Below, piece by piece: positions 49,037 through 61,300 of a DNA stretch of 64,000 bases (positions are counted from its first letter, which is position 1; each line of letters starts with the position of its first letter). The notes under the pieces are model-generated. The model did not search any database and was not told where the DNA came from. It saw nothing but the letters and a program-made list of their open reading frames with translations. A program made the translations under genes and the position numbers. Source of the DNA: Cenococcum geophilum 1.58 (Eukaryota; Ascomycota; Dothideomycetes; Gloniales; Gloniaceae); NCBI GenBank assembly GCA_001692895.1, contig KV748184.1:1426001-1490000 (forward strand), written 5' to 3'.

Positions 49037-49456
49037 TGTAACGGAGCCTTGTAGTAGGAACTACGGTAGACTCGTTAATAGGCTAGGTATATAGGTATTG
49101 CCAGAAGTTAACAACGTAATAACAACTAGTGGAGTAGTTGCCTAATAGATTAACTCCAATTGTATTCTAAGAATTACTACGAGGAAGGAACTATCTAGGT
49201 AGGGACTAAGGGTCCTTAAATACACAACCATACTCCTAAGAAAGTCGTTACTCTATCTACTCTGTCTGCTCTATTCGCTCTATTATAGATCTTGCAGATT
49301 ATATAGATTATACAGATTATATTATATGACTTTACTTACTATTCCTTATTATATAGTTCCACGGGTTCTATTCTAGACTATGCTTATATTAACTAACTAG
49401 CTTTTTCCAACTCCTTTCTAAGTAGTTATAATATTATACTTAAAGCGTTTATAACA
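49037..49456 (-). repeat. Gypsy-4 3' LTR (420 bp)
   Basis: On the + strand it begins TGTAACGG and ends TATAACA. It is directly followed by CTATCCCCCTCCTC, the complement of the polypurine tract. Confidence 0.93.
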
Positions 49457-50169
49457 CTATCCCCCTCCTCTTTATCTCCGTCCTTAAAGATACCTAGCAT
49501 CTCTAAGTTATTTACTAGAGGTGTAATACCTATCTAATTAATTTAGTTAATATTGTTACTTATAATACCTAAAGCTCCTTCTTCTTCTTTAACTCTTTAT
49601 TATACGCGTATAGTCTCTTCTATACTATCGCTTAATAAAGTAATACTATCTCTATATTCTTATTACGTAAAAGAGGAGTTAGTTTATATTACGTTAGCAA
49701 GTTCTTTATTTTAATAGCCCTCTTTTTATATAGAGTATACTAAAGTAAACGTTTAATCGTCTTATAATGTTTGCTTAATTTCTAACGCTAAGTATACGCG
49801 TCCTATAACTCTTAATAGTCTCTAAGTTCCCTAAGTAATTTATTATAGGGTTTTATATTTAATTTACCGCTATAAAGCTTAATAGTAAGCTATCCTTGGC
49901 GCTGCTTACGGTTTAATATACCTTAGAAGAGTCTGTACGTGTCCTTAAAGCTTAGCATCTAGCTTACGCTTATTTTTAGCGTTTAGAACATATCCGTAAA
50001 AAGGTTTATTTAAAGAAGTAGAAACTTATTTAATAAGGTTTATAGGAACTTAGTAATAAAAAAACGGATTCTCTTCTAATAGAGAAAGAAATAACTCTAA
50101 GTAGTTTAGCAGTTACTCTTTCTAGGTCCCCCTTAGGTAACTTATTNTTTAGNNATTCCTCTTTATTAA

Positions 50170-53100
50170 TATTGCCTAACCTTTTCTCTTCTAATACTCC
50201 TGTACCTTTTCTATAGCGTTTTTTAGGTTTTCTAGTAGCTTCTAGGTAGTCTTATTATAGCCTATCCACTTTACTTTATACTATATTTCATTATCTATAT
50301 CCTTATAATTAACAATCTTTAAAACTTACTATTTGTCTTCCTCTTATTCTCTATATATGTCTGCTTTATAAACCGGTAGCTTAATATTTCTATATGCTGG
50401 CTCTAGCATTGCGATATGCTATATAGGGTAAATCTTTATCCTAGCTAGTAGGTTTAACTTAAATATAACCAATAAATTTTTTTTATATAATTTTAAAAGG
50501 TCCTAATCTAACGTAGTTTAACTTCTTACTTAGTTGTTAACTCTTAAAATTTTTATATAGTAGCTATACTTTATTTCCCTCCTTAAGATCTAGTCCCTTA
50601 GATCTCTTAGCATTATAATACTTTTTTATCCTTTACTATACTACCTTAGCTGTTTCCATAAGGTCTGCATAAAGATTTATTAAACTCTTTATTCTTTACT
50701 TAGCTATACTACTTATCTTCTTTGCTTAATATAGCGATAATAAGGTCCTTAGCTTATATCTATAATTTACCTTAAATAGTGACGTGCTTATTCCTTCTTA
50801 TAGTGTTATATTATATATAAACTGTGTAACTAGTAATAGCGATACCTAATTATTCTGTATATAATTAATATAATGCCTTAGATACTATTCTAGTATCTAA
50901 TTTAATCTTTCTGTTTAACCGTCTGTCTATAAATAATATACAGTAGAAGTTACTACTTAAACTCCTTACTCTGCTAAGAACACTTCCTAGAATGCTACTA
51001 CGAATTTTAAATCTCTGTTTAATATAATCTTACTTAGTGCTCTATATCTTATAAATACTTCTTTAATATAGATTCTAGTAATATCTTCCGCTGATATTTT
51101 TTCTAAATATACTATAAAGTATCCCTACTTTGTAAGCTTGTCTATTATTACTAAGATTATATTATAATCTTATCCGGTAATAGGGTCTCTTAACTTTAAT
51201 AACTTAATAATAAAGTCCTATAATATAACCTCCTATAGTCTCTTTAGTATTTTAATAGGTTATAGCTCTCTATATAGCTTATACCTCGTTAGTTTATTTC
51301 TTTAGTAATTTAGATATTCTTTTATAACTTACCTAGCTAGTCCCTAGATTCTATTAATAATATACTCCTTTTAAAGTCTTAACACTAAGCCTATAGCTCC
51401 GTTGTGTCCTTAAGTTAGTCCTTTATAAAATAACTTAATAAACTCCTTTATAATAGATCTTAGTATATATATTACTTCTTAATTTTTATACTACTCTAAG
51501 TCTAGATCCTCTATTTATATATTTAGGATCTTTTATATTTAATTACTCTCTAATAATTTATAGGTTTTCTCTTCTTATGTTACTATAATCTTTAGATAAT
51601 TATACCTAATTAATCTATCTATATCCCTTCGCAATAAAGCCCCTAATGGCTTTTTATTATTTTATAGTTTAGCTTTTCTACTTAAAGCGTCTACTCGTGT
51701 ATTCTCTGTACCCTTAGTATACTAAATCTTAAAATAGTATTCTATAAGCATCTCCGCCTATCTAACCTATCTATAATTAAGTTCTTTTATTATTAGAAAC
51801 CCTATTAGGTTCTTATAATCCATCTTAACTATAAATAGTTTTTTTATACCTTATAAGAATAACCTCTATTTATTTAGTGCTATAACTATACCTAATAACT
51901 CCTTATTATAGATGTTATAGTTTAGTTCCGGTAGTATTATCTTTTAACTATAGTATGCTACTAGGTGCTATCTATCTTTATATTTCTATAGAAAGTACGC
52001 TTCTAGTATATAGTCTAATATATCCGTTTTAACTACTGTCTCTAACTGTAGTTAATAGATTTTAAGAACTGGCTCCTAGGTAAATAACTGTTTAATTCTC
52101 TTAAACAGTTCCTTTTATTCCTTTCCCTATACCTATTATTCTTCCTTTTTTATTAATCTCGTAAGTAGCTTAATATTCTTTAACTATTAAGCTATAAACC
52201 TTTTATAGTAGTTATAGAACCTTAGAAATGACCTTAACTATATTACATTTTTTAGTTCTTACTAATTTACTATAGCCTCGATTTTCTTTAAATTTATACT
52301 AAGCTAGCCTAGTTTAATAATAAATCTAACGAAATCTATCTTTTTGGTAAAGAATTTATATTTTTTAATTACTACTAGTATCTNTTCTTNTTATAGTNTC
52401 TTTAAGACCTATTTAACGTATTCCCTATATTCTTCCTTACTTATTAAGTAGATAATAATATTATTAAGGTATACCATAATAAATTTATCTAAGTATTCTC
52501 TTAATATATTGTTAATGCGCTTTTAAAATATTGCTAGTGCGTTTATAAGCCCAAATTGCATAACTAGTAGTTTATATAGTCCTTCCTTTAACCTAAAGGC
52601 TGCCTTCTATTTGTCGCCTTCCTTAATTCTGATCTAATGGTATGCCTATCTTAGATCTATCTTTATAAAGATTTACGCGTTGCCAATCCTATCTTAAATC
52701 TTATTAATTAAGGGTAAAGGATACCTATCCTTCTTAGTAATGCTATTTAACTATCTATAGTTAATATATAGCCTAAGTTTTCTATTCTTCTTTAGTATAA
52801 ATAGTACTAGATATTTTACTAATAACTACAATAGTCTAATATATCCTTTTTAAAGATTTTCCTAGATAAACTCTTTAAGTACCTATAACTCTTTTTCTGT
52901 TAACTTATAAGTTAGGTAAAACCTTAAATTTATTTCTAGTTCTAGCTCTATTTTATAGTCCTATACTATATAATCTAACAGCTTTTTACTTTCTAGTAAC
53001 TATAGCTTTTTACTATACTTATAGTATTTCTTTAGTATATAGCTTAATCCTTAATTGGTTTCCTTATATATTGCTCTAACTTAGTACTATACTAACTTAG

Positions 53101-56100
53101 TTTGTTATCGCATCTTACGTTATTATATATCTCTAATATTAACCTAACCTATAACTTAATTAATCTTTAGATTATATTCTTATAACTAAGGTATTCCTAA
53201 TACTGCCTTATTATTCCCTAATGGTAATATATTAAAAGATATCTTAATTTATCTCCCTTTAATAGTTATCTAAACTAGTTCTGTTTTAAGATTAATAATG
53301 CCTCCTCTATAGGCTATTAGATCTCCTAAAATTGTTACTAATAGATAAAGGTGATCTTTTTGCCTGTGTAGTAGCCCTATCCTTTTAACTACTGCTAGTA
53401 AGATATAGTTCCTTATTACTCTACTATCTACTAATACTTTAAACTACTAATCTTGCTATTTAACTCTTAGGTTTAAGTGTTATCCTTAAATTCCTTTAAG
53501 GGTCTAAGGCTCTACTACTAGCTCCTTTTAGTCCTATAGGCCTCTACTTTTCCTAACTATTAGCTGCTTAATCCTATTATACTTAGCTTATTCTTTAGCT
53601 AATACCTAGTTCGCTTTTTGTCTTTAATATACCATAGATAGATATTCTTTAAATATTCCCACTATTATTATCCATCTAAGCATTCTTCCGTAAGAAATCT
53701 TCCTAGTTAAAATATTAAACTTCCTTTCTCTTAAACTTCTACTAGATGCTAGCTGTATATATACTTAGCGTTCCTATACTATTATTTATCTATTATCCAG
53801 TATATCCTTATAGGGTATTTCTAGTTCTTTTTTTTGGATTTTTATATATCTTGTATATATCGTCTATGCATATAATCTATAATAGCGTATAGTATACTAG
53901 GTGCTTTAGGTTAACTCTTAGCTTGTCTTTATTCTTAAGTTTAAACCTCTATTATACTAATCTAAATATTATAACTTTATTCGCAGGTACTAAGACGCGT
54001 CTTTTGCTTCTCTAGTCCTCTAATTATTCCTTTAGATCCTTTAATATTATAATTAAGGCTCCCTTAATATAATTTATTGCTTTTTCCGTAATTAGGTAGT
54101 TTTAGATAACTTTTTTTATCTAACTATATATAGAAATCTTCCCACTTATTATTATATCGTTGCCTATACCACTTTTAGTATAGCTACTAGAGTGTATACA
54201 GTCTGTCCGTAAGAAAGTATCTTCTTATTACTGCGTTATAATAGCCTTTTATATATTATTCTTCGAACCTAATAGAAATCCCTAAATCCTCTTTATTTTC
54301 CAGTTTAGTAAGCTACTTAGCTCTTAGTATGCCTATTTTTAGCCTATTAGTAATTCTTTATATAGGTACTTTATCCTTTATACGACCTAATATACTAGAT
54401 CTTATATCTAGTTTCTTTTCTTACTATACGATAATTCTTGCTCTAAACTCGTCTATGGTTTCTTTCTTTTTGCGTCTTATAAGTAGATCCTTAAAGTCTT
54501 CTTACTTCTTAATTTTAGTATTAAACTCTTAATCTTTAGTTTAAATATCTTATTTAACTAGTAAGTCTTCTAGGTCTATATATTTATCTCCTAATCTAAC
54601 TGCTGTTTATACTATAGATTTCCTAATCTATAGCGAAGCTGCTTACTTCTTACTTATAGGCGTCCTTATTTATACTCCAAACTCTTAACCCCTTAAATTC
54701 TTTAATCCTAAGCTTACTTCTTTCTTAAGCTACACTTTAGCCTTAGTTTAACTAGGCTTTACTAGTGTCCTTATCTTATCTTAAAAGTCCTAGATCTTAT
54801 TTATCTTATCTTAAAAGTCTTATACCTTTAGAAAACTTTATCCTAAGCTTATTTATATATTACTAAACTAAGCTATTACTCTATCCTATCGGTTTTCGTC
54901 CATTATAGGTCCTTAAGCATACCTTATCTTATCTTAAGAATCTTAGTTATCTCTTATCTTATTTTAAAAATCTTAAGCCTTTGGCCTTTTGCCTTTATTA
55001 AGTAGTAAGCTAGCACTAGCAGTTATTTGCTTGCTTAATTATCTCTAGATATTACTCCTTCTATCTTATAAAGTAATAGATACCGTATCTAATGGTGTTA
55101 TAATACCCGTTACTAAACCTTACTCTATAGCGGTCTTAGTCTCTACTTTTATTACGTTATTAAAGTTTAGATACCCCTAGTTAGCTCTTTTACTATCCTT
55201 ATTACTATTAATTAATAAGTACTCTAACTTTATTGTTATTATTACTAATTATTATCCGTATATTACTGTAATATCTTAATCTAGCTTATAGAGTCGATCT
55301 TATTCTTTATCTAACTCTTTAGTTCCTTTAAGTCCTCTTAACTTTAGCTCTTATGGCTAATAGCTTATACTGTATTTAGCGTCTTTATAAATTTGGTATA
55401 CGTTATTATAATAAAACGCAAAAACTTCTAATTAAATATTCTTTTATTCCTTGCAGTATACTATTATCCCTCTATATATTTATGTTATATACTACTAGTC
55501 TAGTTCCCTTTACTACGTAATAACTCTAACTACTTCTATAGTCTCTGGCGAAATAATCCCGTTTTCCGTAATTTATATAAGCTCCTTCTTTAAACTATTA
55601 CTTTTGCTATAGAGTCCGCTTAAACGTCTTCCGCTATTAAGATCCTTAGTTTAGCCTATGCTCCTTAGTCCTATAATTACTTAATCCTTAACTTCTAGGT
55701 TTCTATAGTTGCTTTCCCTATCTTTTATAGGTTTCTCTAGTACTACTTAGGTTTATTAACTCTACGCTATACTATAGTTTCTAATTTAGCTTTAGTTTTT
55801 ATATACTTTACGCCCTATATAACTATAGAACTCTATCCTAGCCTTACTTAGCCTATTCCCTTTAGAAGATCCTATTATTAATCTTAATCGCTTAATCTAT
55901 TAATTCCCTTAGGGTGTTTGTATCTTCTATTAGGATAATCGCGTTCTGGACTTTAGCCTTAAGTCCCTATTTATACTATGCTATAAGCGCCTTATTATTC
56001 CATTTGACCTATATAGTAAATATTTAAAACTATGTCGTATACTTAATTACTAAAGTTCGCTATATTAGGTTTTAAAGCTTTCTCTCTGCTATAGTTATTG

Positions 56101-56581
56101 CTTCTAGGTCCCTAAATATCTATATTAATTATTCCGCGAATTCTACCTAGCTAAAAAACACAAATCGTACCTCTTAATTGGTAGTAGTTATTCCATTAGT
56201 CTGTATTTCCGTTAAGTAGGGTTTAAACCATTTAAGTGTCCGTCCTATTAGGAATAGTCCTACATAGGCTATTTAATCCATTATCGTGGCTAACTTAGCC
56301 CCTTCTTATATAACTTTAAAATGCATTTGCGTTAGGAATCCTTTAAGCTTTAATCTTTCTCCTAAGAATTGTTTAATTAATGGTAACTTAACCTTTACTG
56401 CTCCAATTCTATTAAGTCTTTCTTTAAGTATTTAGTTATTCTTATTTAACCTATTAACGATTTCCTATAACTGCCTAACTGTAACTAGTTGTAAGTTAGT
56501 ATCTTATATACTTGTATCTCCACTTAACCTTAAAGTGGTTACTGCCGTTAACGGCGTTATAGTGGCTGCTTTTAGTAGCAT
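50170..56581 (-). pseudogene. Gypsy-4 gag-pol with chromodomain, RIP-inactivated
   Basis: Gag starts MLLKAATITPLTAVTTL at 56,581 and includes GLFLIGRTLKWFKPYLTE (about 56,210-56,280). The reverse transcriptase lies at about 52,380-52,830: LRLYINYRQLN, LPLINKI, FIKIDLRQAYH, MQFGLINALAIF, and the catalytic box read as YLNNI where YLDDI is expected, both Asp changed to Asn by G to A. RNase H (LNYNIYNKELLGIV) is at about 51,880-51,930. Integrase spans about 50,900-51,300. The chromodomain (KDIDNEI*YKVKWIGYN) is at about 50,240-50,310. Stops are nearly all TAA/TAG. Loss of both catalytic aspartates confirms inactivity. Confidence 0.88.
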
Positions 56582-56621
56582 GTTATTCGACTTTTTAAAA
56601 CTATAACTATAGTAGTAATTA

Positions 56622-57041
56622 TGTAACGGAGCCTTATAGTAGGAACTACGGTAGACTTATTAATAGGCTAGGTATATAGGTATTGCTAAAAGTTAATAAC
56701 GTAATAATAACTAGTGAAGTGGTTGCCTAATAGATTAACTCTAATTATATTCTAAGAATTACTATAAGGAAGGAACTATCTAGGTAGGGACTAAGGGTCC
56801 TTAAATACACAACCGTACTCCTAAGAAAGTCATTACTCTGTCTACTCTATCTGCTCTATTTGCTTTATTATAGATCTTATAAATTATATAGATTACACAG
56901 ATTACATCACGTGACTTTACTTACTATTCCTCGTTATATAGTTCTACGGGTTTTATCCTAGACTATGCTTATATTAACTAACTAGCTTCTTCTAACTCCT
57001 TTCTAAGTAGTCGTAACATTATACTTAAAGCGTTTATAATA
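56622..57041 (-). repeat. Gypsy-4 5' LTR (420 bp)
   Basis: The same length as the 3' LTR. The terminal CA has become TA (57,040-57,041), again a CpA-to-TpA change. Confidence 0.9.
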
Positions 57042-57046
57042 ACAAG
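57042..57046. repeat. Target-site duplication of Gypsy-4, right copy (ACAAG)
   Basis: Partner of 49,032-49,036. Gypsy-3 resumes directly after it. Confidence 0.78.
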
Positions 57047-60000
57047 GACCAAATTATATATTTATCTTTAGCTATCTTTAAATAGCGGGAGATCTGTAAT
57101 AAAGTCTATAGCGTAATATTACTATAGCTTACTAGTAGGGTAAACTAATTTAAGTAGACTCTATAGCTTATGCCTTTAGATCTTATATACTTAACACTTC
57201 TTATAATAGCTAATATACTTCTTTACTTTCTATTTAAGCTTTAGCTAATAGTATTTACGTTAAAGTAATCCTACTATTTAACTTAACTATAGTGGCCGCT
57301 TAGGGAATTATTATAATTCTTTATAAGAATCTTCTATTATAGATTTATTTCTTACAGTGCCTAAACCTTATTAAATTTATATAGTAAACCTATTAAGTCT
57401 AGCTCCTAATAGTAGCGCCTAGTAGCTTCCTTTCCGTTATATTTCCAGTCTACTTTTATATTAAAAATAGTATAGAAAGCGTCCCTTTATTATACCTTAT
57501 GGATAGAATCCGTTAACCTTTTAGATAGTTTTTAGGTAAAAGCTATTTTATTCTATACTACTCTAAGTATAAAACTAGATAGTATTATAGATCTTATAAC
57601 TTCTTAGTGCATATATATTAGAAAGGCTGCTATAAGGTTAAAGTCCTTTAGTTATTATAGGGCTTTAAGTTCTAATCACTTTATAGCTTTATTATTAGTT
57701 TAAGGGAATAGCTTAGTAATTAGAGGTAGTATATTACTAGGTTTTAAAAATATATTAGGGACGTCCTATCTAGGTATATTTAGACCCTTATTAGTAACGG
57801 ACTAGGTACTAAATAAAACGTTAGTAGAAACTAATAGGGCTTATACTACCTAAAACTTAATATATAGAGCTATATGTGCTTAAGTATTTTATACCTAAAG
57901 CTTATTCTATAATATAGGGAGCAAAATATCTATTTTCTATTTTCCTTCTTCTATTTTAAAGCCTTTAGTATAGTCTGGCTATTATAACGGTTTATTAGTA
58001 GGGTTATTTCCCCCTAACTTATATTTAATTTTAAAATTAAATTATATAAGCTCCTTTACCTATTTAGCTTATTAAAGTAAAAGCTCCTGTATAATTATAA
58101 AGTAGCGTAAATTATAATAATCTAAGAGTATATAAGTGGTATAGCTCACGTGCTTAAGGTAGTATTGCTACTATTTAAAGCAGTTAACTATAGTTAGTAG
58201 TTTCTTATTATAGGTATAATACCTAACGTTAGGCCCTTAGAATTTTTTGCTATAAAATACTACTAGTCTTTAATAGAGCTAGGTAGCGTTTAGATATTTA
58301 TTAGATTATAGTAGAATACTAATAAGGGTAAAATTTAATATATTAATAACTATTATTAGTAGCTAATTTAGGTTAAAATGCCGTAGTAATAGAGCTTTTA
58401 TAAACTTTATATATAGTTCTTAAAAGGCCTCTTAAACCTTTCTAGGCTATAACTATAGTTTATACTATTTAATTAGTCCCTTTTTAGTTTTCTTCCTTAC
58501 TGCCTTTAAGTTTTTTACTTTTTAGGCTAGGTTTTAGGAAGCCTCTATAATATAGTTAGATAGGTATTAGGTAATATCTAAGTAGTTATAAATAAAGCGC
58601 TTATAGAAATTAGTAAAGCCTAAAAATACTTAAACATCCTAGTAGCTCTTTAGCTTTAGCTACTCTTAGATTATCTATACCCGTACTAGGTCTGTAACTA
58701 CGCCTATAAGCGTTCTAATATAACCTAGGAACTTAACCTGCTTAATATTAAAGATATACTTTAACACCTTAGTGTAGAGGCCCTAATTATTTAAATATTC
58801 TAGTACTTTGCGGATGCGTTATTTATACTAATTCTTATCTTTAAAGTAGATTAGGATATTATCTAAATAGATAATATATATACGGTTAACTAATCCCCTT
58901 AAGGCTCTATAAATATATAATTAAAATATTATAGGCGTATTAGCTAGCCTAAAAGGTATTACTAGATACTTAAAGTGGCCGTCTTAGGTCTTAAAAGCGG
59001 TCTTTTACTTATCCCCTTCTTTAATATAGAGCCTATAATAGGTGTTTTATAAATCTAGCTTTATAAAGATCTTTACCCTAAATAGTTAATCTAGTATTTT
59101 ACTAACTAGTAGTAGTAGGTAATAGTTCTTAATTATAATCTTATTAAAACCGCGATAGTCTATATATAGCCTTATAGTTCTATCTAGTTTTAGGATAAAG
59201 AGAATTAGCGTACCTATTAGCGACTTATTAAGCTAGATCTACTCCTTTTCTAGTAACCTATTAAGGTACTTTTATATAATCTTAAACTCTTTATAAAAGA
59301 GGTTATAGATAGAAAGGTTTAATAGTTATTTACCTTCTTTTAGATTAATTATATAATTATATTCTAAGTTTTACAGTAGGACTTTAGCTTATCTACCTAA
59401 AAATACCCTTAGTAAGCCCCTTAGGCCTAATAGAATATTTAATAAATTAGGGTCGCGTTTATCCTTTATATTATTATTAGGTAGCTTCTAGAGCTCCCTT
59501 AAAATACTTATAGGCAGTATTACGCGCTATAGTAATTACTTATATATGGTAGCTAATAGAGGGTAGATAATTCTTTAACGCAATATTTAAGGTATTATAG
59601 TATACTCTCTATATATTGCTTAAGCTAGAGTAACCTATAATAATTAAAGTATCTTATAAGATCTTTAAGATCGCCACCTCTCTATAATATCTCTATAAGG
59701 TCTCTATTATAAAGAGGTTGTTGCCTATACTAGGCTTTATACCTATTTTACTATAGAATAGGGGTAAGATCTACTACTCCTTTAGGTATAAAGTATATAC
59801 TATTTTACCTAGAGCTATATCCTCTAGGATATCTTTTAAGCTTATTAGTAATATACGCCCTTTTAATTCTTTATTATTCCACTATTTAAAGGCTTCTATT
59901 TTAAAGCGTATTTTAAGATCTATATTTATAAGCTAAGGGTATTTAAGGATAAGGTTATAACCTATAAAGTTAGCCGCCTAGAAGGGTTATGGATTAACTA

Positions 60001-61300
60001 CCTTAATACAGTTATATATATCGGCTACTAATACTATAAGCTTATAGGCACTATATAGTTTAATCTAATACTTATTTAAGAAGCCTATAATAGGTTTTCA
60101 CTACCTTAATAATAGAATAAGTTTATACTCTTTTACTAAATTATATTATATAAGATTAATTTTAGTGCTGCTATTATATAGTGCTTAGAACTAACGCATC
60201 TTACCTATAGGGAGTATTATTTTTAGCTTAATAGCGATATAAAGAGTTTCTTCTTCTATATTTTACTCTAATTATAGCTAGAAGAGGTCCATAACTAAAG
60301 CTTTTCTTTTTTTAGATTATTAGTGCGGTTATTACCTTACTTATTTTTCTAATAGAATTTACCTTTAGAATTTTCTCCTAGCCTTTTAAAGTATTTCTAT
60401 AGAGGTGCTAAATAGGTATTAGGTTAGCCCTAGAAGTCTTTTCCGTTACTTAAGGCCCCTAACTTTAACCCTTTTAAAGTTCTCTTTAAGAACGGCTTCT
60501 TTAAAGGTTAGGTCTACCCTATATTACTACTAAAATACCTACGCTTTTAGTAACCCCCTAGCTTTCTACTAGAAGAGGTCCAGTTCTTTACTATATTTTT
60601 AGCGTTTAGAACCGCTTATTTAAAATCTATATATATAGTAATTCATAATAGGGCTCCTATGCGCTTTATTTTATTATAAATTACTAGCTTAATTCTAGCC
60701 TAGATAAACCTAATCTTCTCCTTTTTATAAATACTACTGTTTTATTTTTAAAGGGCTTTAGATCTATTTATTAAGTATAAGTTTCTATAAAGTTTATAAG
60801 ATAGTGGAAGTTATAGCGGTTAAGCAATATTCTATTTTAGAATAGCTCTATATTATTATATTATATAATATATAGATCTTAAATCTATTTTTTTAAAAAA
60901 GGGTTATAGCTATAGCTATATAGTAATTTACTCTTTATTAAGCTGATTAAGTATAATTTAGTTTAGTAATTGGTTTTTAATCTTATTAATAACCTAGCGT
61001 ATACGCTCTTTAATATTATCTTATATTATTAGTATTTTAAAGAATTTATCTACCTTATAAACCTAATTGTCTAACTATTAGGTATTAGGTCTATAGCAGA
61101 GTTCTAAACTACTAAAGGCCTTAGCTAGTTAGTCTATATCCTTTTTCCATTTATAGCGTAAATGCCTTTTTAGATAGGTACTAAGTAGCTCCTAAAAAGC
61201 CCTTAGCCTTAGCTAGGTTATAAAAGATTTTATTTAGCCTAAATTAAGCTCCGTAAAATTTAGATCTGCCCCTAAAGGTTTTTATTTATACTAACTTAAT
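57047..61300 (-). pseudogene. Gypsy-3 5' part: gag, protease, RT, RNase H, integrase start
   Basis: On the - strand, RT motifs are at about 58,840-59,230 (KTR/KPDGT-like start, YKAIYRLSRF in a shifted frame, then IKLDL...TYYRLYIKEGD, KTAFKT, YLVIPFRLANTPIIF). The catalytic region IIYLDNILIYF is at about 58,845-58,880. FLGFTNFYKRFI is at about 58,600. RNase H and the integrase zinc region lie between 57,047 and 58,300. Protease and gag are less certain in 59,400-61,300, where frames are badly eroded. With 47,150-49,031 this makes one element of about 6 kb once Gypsy-4 is removed. Confidence 0.78.

Larger units (their letters stand above)
49037..57041 (-). mobile_element. Gypsy-4: complete Ty3/Gypsy chromovirus nested in Gypsy-3
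   Basis: An 8,005-bp element with two 420-bp LTRs (49,037-49,456 and 56,622-57,041), inserted into the integrase region of Gypsy-3. It belongs to the same family as Gypsy-1: the LTRs align end to end with 9,053-9,473 in reverse complement, and RNase H and chromodomain readings are the same apart from RIP changes. A pyrimidine tract next to 49,456 is the complement of the polypurine tract. Unresolved bases are at 50,147, 50,153-50,154, 52,384, 52,390 and 52,398. Confidence 0.93.

Noticed and set aside
54329-54532. 67-codon + strand hydrophobic frame
   Set aside because: It lies antisense within the Gypsy-4 gag-pol region; its Leu/Ser/Ile-rich translation follows from AT-rich sequence.
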